Assembly: GCF_003254155.1 (NCBI RefSeq) | Contig: NZ_QKZI01000005.1 | Coordinates: forward strand, 115,623 to 179,622 | Source of the DNA: Psychrobacillus insolitus | GTDB lineage: Bacteria; Bacillota; Bacilli; Bacillales_A; Planococcaceae | DNA: 64,000 bases | Reading direction: 5' to 3' | Part shown: piece after piece, positions 59,557 to 64,000 of the stretch | How the letters are laid out: every line of letters starts with the position of its first letter | Position numbering within the stretch: the first letter of the stretch is position 1 | Notes under the pieces: model-generated | Database searches by the model: none | What the model was told of the DNA's origin: nothing | The model's input: the letters and a program-made list of their open reading frames with translations, nothing else | Made by a program: the position numbers and the translations under genes

Positions 59557-61974
59557 TTACTTATCTAGTTTTACTCGTTGTAGACGTAGTGCATTCAGTA
59601 CAACTGACACTGAGCTAAATGCCATTGCAGCACCAGCAACCCAGGGTGCAAGTAAGCCTACTGCCGCTATCGGAATCCCCAATGCGTTATAAGCAAAAGC
59701 CCAAAATAGATTTTGCTTAATATTTCTCATCGTTTTGCGACTCATAATAATTGCGTCCGCTATGCTATTCAAGTCTCCTCGAATTAACGTAATATCTGCC
59801 GCTTCCATGGCGACGTCTGTTCCTGTTCCAATCGCCATTCCGATATCAGCAACTGCTAGTGCAGGTGCGTCGTTAATACCATCACCAACCATTGCAACCT
59901 TCTTACCGATTGCTTGAAGTTTTTTCACTTGCTCCGCTTTGCCTTCCGGAAGTACTTCTGCAATAACATGGTTAATGCCAACTTCTTTGCTGATTGCAGT
60001 AGCTGTACGTTGGTTATCACCTGTCATCATGATCACTTCAATATTCATTTCTTGTAAACGCTTGATGGCTTTTTTAGAAGTTTCTTTGATCGTATCAGCT
60101 ACCGCAATTAGCCCAGCATATTGGCCATCAATACTTGCGAGCATCGCAGTTTTCCCATTGGCCTCTAATTCTTCCATTACAGGGAGGATTTTAGAAATAT
60201 CAATCTGATACTGATTCATCAGCTTCCGAGTACCTACAAGTATTTCTTTTTGATTCACGATCGTTTTAACTCCATATCCAGGGACTGCTTCGAATTTTTG
60301 AACCGCCTTAAGCGATATACCTCGTTCTTGAATACCTTGAACAATCGCTTCTGCAAGTGGATGTTCTGATTGTTTTTCAGCTGCTCCTATGAGAGAGAGG
60401 AACTCTTCTTCATCGGCTCCATTTGCTACACGTACATCCGTTAATACTGGTTTACCATTTGTAACCGTTCCTGTTTTATCTACAACTACTGTATCGATAC
60501 GGTGCGTCGTTTCCAGATGTTCTCCGCCTTTAAACAAGATTCCAAACTCTGCTGCACGACCAGACCCAGCCATAATCGAAGTAGGTGTCGCAAGTCCTAG
60601 TGCGCATGGACAGGCAATAACTAGAACCGCAATCAGAGCTTCCAGTGCTTGCGTTATTTCTCCAGGACTTACCCAAATAATCCATACTAAAAACGTGATA
60701 ATAGCAATTCCAATGACAATCGGTACAAACACACCTGAGATTTTGTCAGCAAGCCTCTGTATAGGTGCTTTAGAGCCTTGAGCATCTTCCACCACTTTAA
60801 TAATTTGAGAAAGTGCAGTGTCTCTTCCAATTTTCGTTGCTTTCATTTTTATAAAACCATTTTTATTAATCGTGGAACCGAATAGTGAATCTCCAATTGT
60901 TTTATCTACAGGAATACTTTCACCTGTTAGCATAGCCTCGTCCACCGCAGTGTCTCCTTCTAAGACCTCCCCGTCTACCGGGATCTTTTCTCCAGGCTTC
61001 ACTAAAATAATATCTCCTGCGATAACTTCTTCAATTGGGATTTCTAATTCCGTTTCATTTCTAATAACTAATGCTGTTTTAGCCTGTAATCCCATCAGTT
61101 TCTTGATAGCTTCTGATGAACGTCCTTTCGCTTTTGCCTCGAAAAGCTTACCTAATATTATAAGTGTAATTAGGACCGAACTGGTTTCAAAGTACAGCTG
61201 TGCTGTGTGATGCTCCTGAGTGGTAATGATGGCTTGATAGACACTGTAAAAATATGCAGCGGATGTTCCCATTACGACGAGCACATCCATATTGACACTT
61301 TTATTTCGCAGCGCTTTATAAGCACTTACATAAAACTGCTTACCAATAATAAACTGAACAGGTGTTGCCAGAGCCATTTGCACCCATGGATTCATGAGAA
61401 ATTCGGGCATATAAATAAACGAAGTAAAAGAAAAATGTCCTACCATGGTCCACAATAGTGGAAACGACAAAATAGCGGCGATGATAAATTTTTTCTTTTG
61501 CTTTTGTATCGCTTCCTCTCGGTAATCTACCGCTTCTTTATCGTTATCTTTAATATGTGCCTCGTATCCTAACTTTTCTACTCGACTAATAATATCCGTA
61601 ATGGAAATTTGAGATGGATTATATTCAATCGTTGCATTTTCGAGCGCCAAGTTAACATTGGCAAAAGTAACACCTTCTAACTTGTTTAGTCCCTTTTCAA
61701 TTCTCATTGCACAGGATGCACAAGTCATCCCTGTAATATCAAACTCTTTTTTCTCCTTGGCAATGCCATACCCAAGATCTTGAATTTTCTTTTCAAAGTC
61801 TTTTTCACTTAACTTTTCAGGATCGTATTTAATCAATGATTTTTCAAGCGCTAAGTTGACGTTGGCTTCTTCCACACCATCCATTTTATTTAAACCCTTT
61901 TCTATTCTTGTTGCACAGGCTGCACATGTCATACCTGTAATTTGTAGGCTTGTTTCTTTTATTTCACTACTCAT
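59557..61974 (-). CDS. copA: Copper-exporting P-type ATPase
   Basis: An 805-residue Cu+ pump. Two N-terminal heavy-metal-binding domains carry CxxC (Cys17/Cys20 and Cys85/Cys88). LTGESIPVD is the actuator loop, [14 protein letters not shown] the membrane CPC metal site, DKTGTVTNG the phosphorylation site, SEHPLA the nucleotide site and [10 protein letters not shown] the hinge. It expels copper from the cytoplasm. It has its own CsoR operator (61998-62013) and is separated from copZ by a terminator. Confidence 0.96.
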   Translation of the reverse strand: MSSEIKETSLQITGMTCAACATRIEKGLNKMDGVEEANVNLALEKSLIKYDPEKLSEKDFEKKIQDLGYGIAKEKKEFDITGMTCASCAMRIEKGLNKLEGVTFANVNLALENATIEYNPSQISITDIISRVEKLGYEAHIKDNDKEAVDYREEAIQKQKKKFIIAAILSFPLLWTMVGHFSFTSFIYMPEFLMNPWVQMALATPVQFIIGKQFYVSAYKALRNKSVNMDVLVVMGTSAAYFYSVYQAIITTQEHHTAQLYFETSSVLITLIILGKLFEAKAKGRSSEAIKKLMGLQAKTALVIRNETELEIPIEEVIAGDIILVKPGEKIPVDGEVLEGDTAVDEAMLTGESIPVDKTIGDSLFGSTINKNGFIKMKATKIGRDTALSQIIKVVEDAQGSKAPIQRLADKISGVFVPIVIGIAIITFLVWIIWVSPGEITQALEALIAVLVIACPCALGLATPTSIMAGSGRAAEFGILFKGGEHLETTHRIDTVVVDKTGTVTNGKPVLTDVRVANGADEEEFLSLIGAAEKQSEHPLAEAIVQGIQERGISLKAVQKFEAVPGYGVKTIVNQKEILVGTRKLMNQYQIDISKILPVMEELEANGKTAMLASIDGQYAGLIAVADTIKETSKKAIKRLQEMNIEVIMMTGDNQRTATAISKEVGINHVIAEVLPEGKAEQVKKLQAIGKKVAMVGDGINDAPALAVADIGMAIGTGTDVAMEAADITLIRGDLNSIADAIIMSRKTMRNIKQNLFWAFAYNALGIPIAAVGLLAPWVAGAAMAFSSVSVVLNALRLQRVKLDK

Positions 61975-61997
61975 TTCATTTTCACCTCTCCTTTACA

Positions 61998-62013
61998 TAC
62001 GCTCCGGGGGTAT
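61998..62013 (-). promoter_or_regulatory. CsoR operator before copA
   Basis: On the minus strand ATACCCCCGGAGCGTA resembles the CsoR site (G/C-rich pseudo-palindrome flanked by TA). It lies 24 nt before the copA ATG, so copA is separately copper-inducible. Confidence 0.7.
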
Positions 62014-62019
62014 AAAAAA

Positions 62020-62050
62020 TTGCAAGAAAGAGAGTGCTTAATTAGCACTC
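62020..62050 (-). terminator. Terminator between copZ and copA
   Basis: On the minus strand GAGTGCTAATTAAGCACTC is followed by TCTTTCTT. It ends the csoR-copZ transcript. Confidence 0.65.
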
Positions 62051-62062
62051 TTCCTAACTGAT

Positions 62063-62269
62063 TTATTCTACATCGTATCCCTGATCATCAATTGCTTCTT
62101 TAATTTCTTCTAGAGTTACTTTTTCTTGATTAAAGGCTACGTCCACTTTACCTGACTCTAAGTGAACCTTCACTTGATTAACGCCATTTAATTTTCCCAC
62201 GCTACCTTCAACTGCACTCACACAATGACCACACGACATTCCACTTACATTCAATAGTACGTTTTCCAT
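62063..62269 (-). CDS. copZ: Copper chaperone
   Basis: A 68-residue ferredoxin-like metal-binding domain with the copper site GMSCGHC (Cys13, Cys16), and the end VTLEEIKEAIDDQGYDVE typical of CopZ. It delivers Cu+ to CopA and CsoR. AATAGGAGGAA ribosome binding site. It lies 16 nt behind csoR, hence in one operon with it. Confidence 0.93.
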   Translation of the reverse strand: MENVLLNVSGMSCGHCVSAVEGSVGKLNGVNQVKVHLESGKVDVAFNQEKVTLEEIKEAIDDQGYDVE

Positions 62270-62285
62270 TTTTTCATTCCTCCTA

Positions 62286-62621
62286 TTATTTTTTCATTAG
62301 TTTTTGAATCGTAATTAACAATTCGTCCAGAACCTCTTCATCGCCCTCAGCCAATCGATCAACTACACATCCCTTTAAATGGCCTTGTAAAAGAACTTTC
62401 GCTACACTGTTCAAAGCTGATTGGGTGGCAGAAAGCTGGGTGATAATATCATCACAATATATATCCTTATCTACCATCCCTTTAATTCCACGAATTTGAC
62501 CTTCTATTCGATTTAATCTATTTGTTAAATCTTTTTTAACATGCTCAGGATGATGACTTTTTCTACAAGACAAGTTAGGAACGTCAGTATTATGCACAGT
62601 ATCTTCTGTTATATTATCCAT
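62286..62621 (-). CDS. csoR: Copper-sensing repressor
   Basis: A 111-residue helical repressor of the CsoR/RcnR family. The Cu+ ligands Cys56, His81 and Cys85 (IYCDDII and GHLKGC) are all present, with NRLNRIEGQIRGIKGM as the first helix. Copper binding releases it from DNA. The N-terminus has about 25 extra residues with a cysteine and HH (SCRKSHHPEH), common in Bacillus members. Its own operator is at 62658-62673. GAGGAGG ribosome binding site. Confidence 0.93.
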   Translation of the reverse strand: MDNITEDTVHNTDVPNLSCRKSHHPEHVKKDLTNRLNRIEGQIRGIKGMVDKDIYCDDIITQLSATQSALNSVAKVLLQGHLKGCVVDRLAEGDEEVLDELLITIQKLMKK

Positions 62622-62657
62622 TTAACAGACCTCCTCTTCTATATATTTATAATAAAG

Positions 62658-62673
62658 TACCCTTAGGGGGTAT
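62658..62673 (-). promoter_or_regulatory. CsoR operator and promoter of csoR-copZ
   Basis: On the minus strand CATACCCCCTAAGGGTA is the consensus-like CsoR site. It sits between TTTACA (-35) and TATTAT (-10), spaced 18 bp, so it blocks the promoter directly. Confidence 0.85.
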
Positions 62674-62709
62674 GTAAAGGGAAATGAATTCATTACTAGG
62701 AAATATATA

Positions 62710-62748
62710 AATAGGCTTGTCTCATTTTAGAGAACAAGCCTATTTTTA
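62710..62748. terminator. Strong hairpin terminator downstream of the ydhG-like gene
   Basis: AATAGGCTTGT-CTC pairs with GAG-AACAAGCCTATT (one bulge), with T-rich sequence after either arm. It lies between the csoR promoter and the ydhG-like stop (minus strand). Confidence 0.75.
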
Positions 62749-62823
62749 TTCGTTAAAATTGGAAGGGATTTGCGCTATTACATAGGCACCAGTCCACTTT
62801 TGTGTCGATAAGATCTAATTTCT

Positions 62824-63195
62824 TTATTTCCGCCAAAAAGTTGAACAGTCTACCTTATCCAACATATTAAACTCGATCATTTTCTCCAGTAATGAGAAAT
62901 CAACCGGACTATCCCACGGGATACGCACCAACTGCTTAGTATGATCATATCCAACCTGCACAATTTCATCCGAAAAATGATTAATCCCTGCACTTTCAGG
63001 GGCAACAGCCAAGTGTTTTTTAGCTATGCTAAAGCCAATAATATATGTGCCATGATCGGTAAACATAGGCTGATTCCACGCAATTTTCGGCTCTAAATTT
63101 GTAAATTTCCTAGTCACCCAAGCCAATACTTCTTCCGTTCGGTCCCGATGTTGCGGGTTATCAATCTTTGCTAAGTATTCTGTAAAAACTTCCAT
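62824..63195 (-). CDS. YdhG-like DUF1801 protein
   Basis: A 123-residue protein matching Bacillus YdhG: VFTEYLAKIDNPQHRDRTEE at the start, KIAWNQPMFTDHGTYIIGFS, and KQLVRIPWDSPVDFSLLEKM at the end. The frataxin-like YdhG (also called Fra) acts as an iron chaperone for Fe-S assembly in B. subtilis, but many DUF1801 members are untested. ATG 63195 follows AGGAGAG. The open frame to 63243 is spurious, since it lies over an acetyltransferase remnant read in another frame. Confidence 0.8.
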   Translation of the reverse strand: MEVFTEYLAKIDNPQHRDRTEEVLAWVTRKFTNLEPKIAWNQPMFTDHGTYIIGFSIAKKHLAVAPESAGINHFSDEIVQVGYDHTKQLVRIPWDSPVDFSLLEKMIEFNMLDKVDCSTFWRK

Positions 63196-63196
63196 G

Positions 63197-63427
63197 TCAT
63201 TCTCTCCTAAAATTAGTTTTGTCCTTGCGTCTAAAACAAGCATGAAAACTCAATGATGAATACAGTTTTTCTGCTGATTCATTTGTTGAAACAACCGCTA
63301 AATATAACTGTTCCAAATCTTCTATACTTTCTGCTTTCTTTATTGCTTCTTCCATTAAAACCTTCCCAATTCCAAAACCCCATTTGGAGGGTGAAACGTA
63401 GGTAAAAGAGGACTTCGATTGAACATG
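63197..63427 (-). pseudogene. GNAT acetyltransferase, C-terminal remnant
   Basis: On the minus strand an open stretch without a start codon reads FTYVSPSKWGFGIGKVLMEE, then AIKKAESIEDLEQLYLAVVS and TNESAEKLYSSLSFHACFRR, and stops at 63197. YVxPxxxGxGIGxxLM plus AxKLYxxLGF-like ends are the acetyl-CoA-binding half of a GNAT enzyme; the N-terminal half is missing and a stop (63428-63430) closes the frame upstream. Its stop lies within the ribosome-binding region of the ydhG-like gene, to which it was probably coupled. Confidence 0.75.
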
Positions 63428-63503
63428 TCAGTACCCGACTTTGTTGTCATTTAACAAACAACTGTTCAGTTTCAACAAAATCGGGTATTGAATAGATTGT
63501 TTG

Positions 63504-63818
63504 CTACTTTGCTTTTCTGTCGCGATACATAATCAAAGTAATTACATTTAATATGATAGTAACGATGAGAAGAATTGCTGAGGCGAACGCAACAGCATAC
63601 ATTGTGTCCATAAGAGCAACCCAATCCTCAACCGTTACCTTATGATAGGTATAAAAGATCTGGAAACATAGCGAAATAGCACAAGCACTGATGCTCATAA
63701 TGGAAAGAACCACCCAATTCCCACGGTCATGCTTCTTATATCGTATGTAAGTAACAATAGGAAGCATCCAAGCAATTAGTCCAAGCACGAGGCTACCAAG
63801 ATTAAGCAAACTAATCAT
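63504..63818 (-). CDS. Small three-span membrane protein
   Basis: A 104-residue protein with three or four hydrophobic segments (about 2-22, 36-57 and 70-96) and charged loops (IRYKKHDRGNW, MYRDRKAK). Similar short proteins are present in Bacillus genomes, but I cannot assign a function. Strong AAAGGGG ribosome binding site. It lies next to a group II intron end. Confidence 0.65.
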   Translation of the reverse strand: MISLLNLGSLVLGLIAWMLPIVTYIRYKKHDRGNWVVLSIMSISACAISLCFQIFYTYHKVTVEDWVALMDTMYAVAFASAILLIVTIILNVITLIMYRDRKAK

Positions 63819-63905
63819 ATCTAAACCCCTTTGTATTTTTTGTTTCTTCCCTCTTGTTCAACTGTGACCTTTGATAAAAGATTGATTATTTCGGAAAGCG
63901 AATCT

Positions 63906-64000
63906 TATAGTGATAGGTAAGCCTTTGAAGTTATCTCCAGCTTTTCCCCCACTTCACACCGTACGTGAGACTTTCACCTCATACGGCGTTCCAACTAATC
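63906..64000 (-). mobile_element. 3' end of a group II intron (domains V and VI), truncated by the window
   Basis: On the minus strand, 63989-63956 is a 34-nt domain V: ACGCCGTATGAG at the 5' side, a GTGAAAGT loop region and CTCACGTACGGTGT at the 3' side. It aligns base for base in size and core with the classic domain V, but the catalytic triad is CGC instead of AGC. It is followed by a GAAGT...ACTTC hairpin (63955-63927) with an unpaired A, as expected for the branch-point domain VI. The splice site is probably near 63906-63926. The intron body and any reverse transcriptase gene lie beyond 64000. Confidence 0.85.

Noticed and set aside
63196..63243. Longer start of the ydhG-like gene
   Set aside because: The extension lies over an acetyltransferase remnant read in a different frame, and AGGAGAG sits before ATG 63195.

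Overview
The window comes from a low-GC Gram-positive chromosome of the order Bacillales. Signs are strong purine-rich ribosome binding sites, frequent TTG and GTG starts, many U-tailed terminators, the acetyl pathway to lysine (dapH/dapL), FapR, Fur and CsoR type operators, and families best known from Bacillus and relatives (YdbM, YebE/UPF0316, HmoB, YdhG). The overall look suits the Planococcaceae (Psychrobacillus/Lysinibacillus-like), but that placement is an inference. I saw no tRNA, rRNA, CRISPR array or prophage. Most of the window is ordinary core and accessory genome.

Layout. 1-5.6 kb: 5' part of mrpA (cut by the window edge), a UspA-like protein, a tandem array of 18/21-nt units headed CTTGCG, a fosmidomycin-resistance type transporter, a YetF-like membrane protein and a hydrolase. 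5.7-11.9 kb: thiol-redox pair (HxlR regulator plus DsbA/SpxH-like protein), a TipA/Mta-like MerR regulator with a textbook MerR promoter, Nudix, alkyltransferase-like protein, an RsbR-like STAS protein and aroD. 11.9-22.7 kb: the most interesting block, a minus-strand operon of nine tightly packed genes plus a tenth after a 117-nt gap. It holds a peptide/nickel-type importer (lipoprotein, permease, a permease-ATPase fusion, ATPase), two related GATase/ThuA-like proteins, an FtsE/FtsX-like pair, an exported coiled-coil protein and an FmdE-like protein. A Fur box lies in its promoter, and another lies before the LysR gene just upstream.

22.8-40.3 kb: ogt, an ABC exporter, asnB, dapH-dapL, assorted conserved membrane and Nudix genes, VanZ-like, DegV, CoA-disulfide-reductase-like, acyl-CoA dehydrogenase, and fabI under a FapR operator. 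40.4-44.0 kb: tatA next to a Tat-signal-bearing gluconate-2-dehydrogenase subunit 3 and its GMC flavoprotein. 44.1-47.7 kb: a MerR-B12-binding (CarH/LitR-like) regulator, a membrane protein with a long palindrome in between, an HrtBA-like ABC exporter, and the remains of a photolyase gene reduced to its two ends.

47.8-57.5 kb: aminotransferase, PAS-GGDEF protein, MATE exporter, HmoB, a MarR/OhrR-like regulator with glutathione peroxidase, NRDE protein, a BtuF-like protein lacking a signal peptide, azoreductase. 57.7-62.7 kb: metal resistance, arsB-arsC and csoR-copZ / copA with two CsoR operators. The right edge has a YdhG-like gene, a decayed acetyltransferase, a small membrane protein and, on the minus strand, the 3' end of a group II intron (domains V and VI). 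A dispersed palindromic repeat (four copies or fragments) sits in intergenic DNA, three of them directly behind stop codons.
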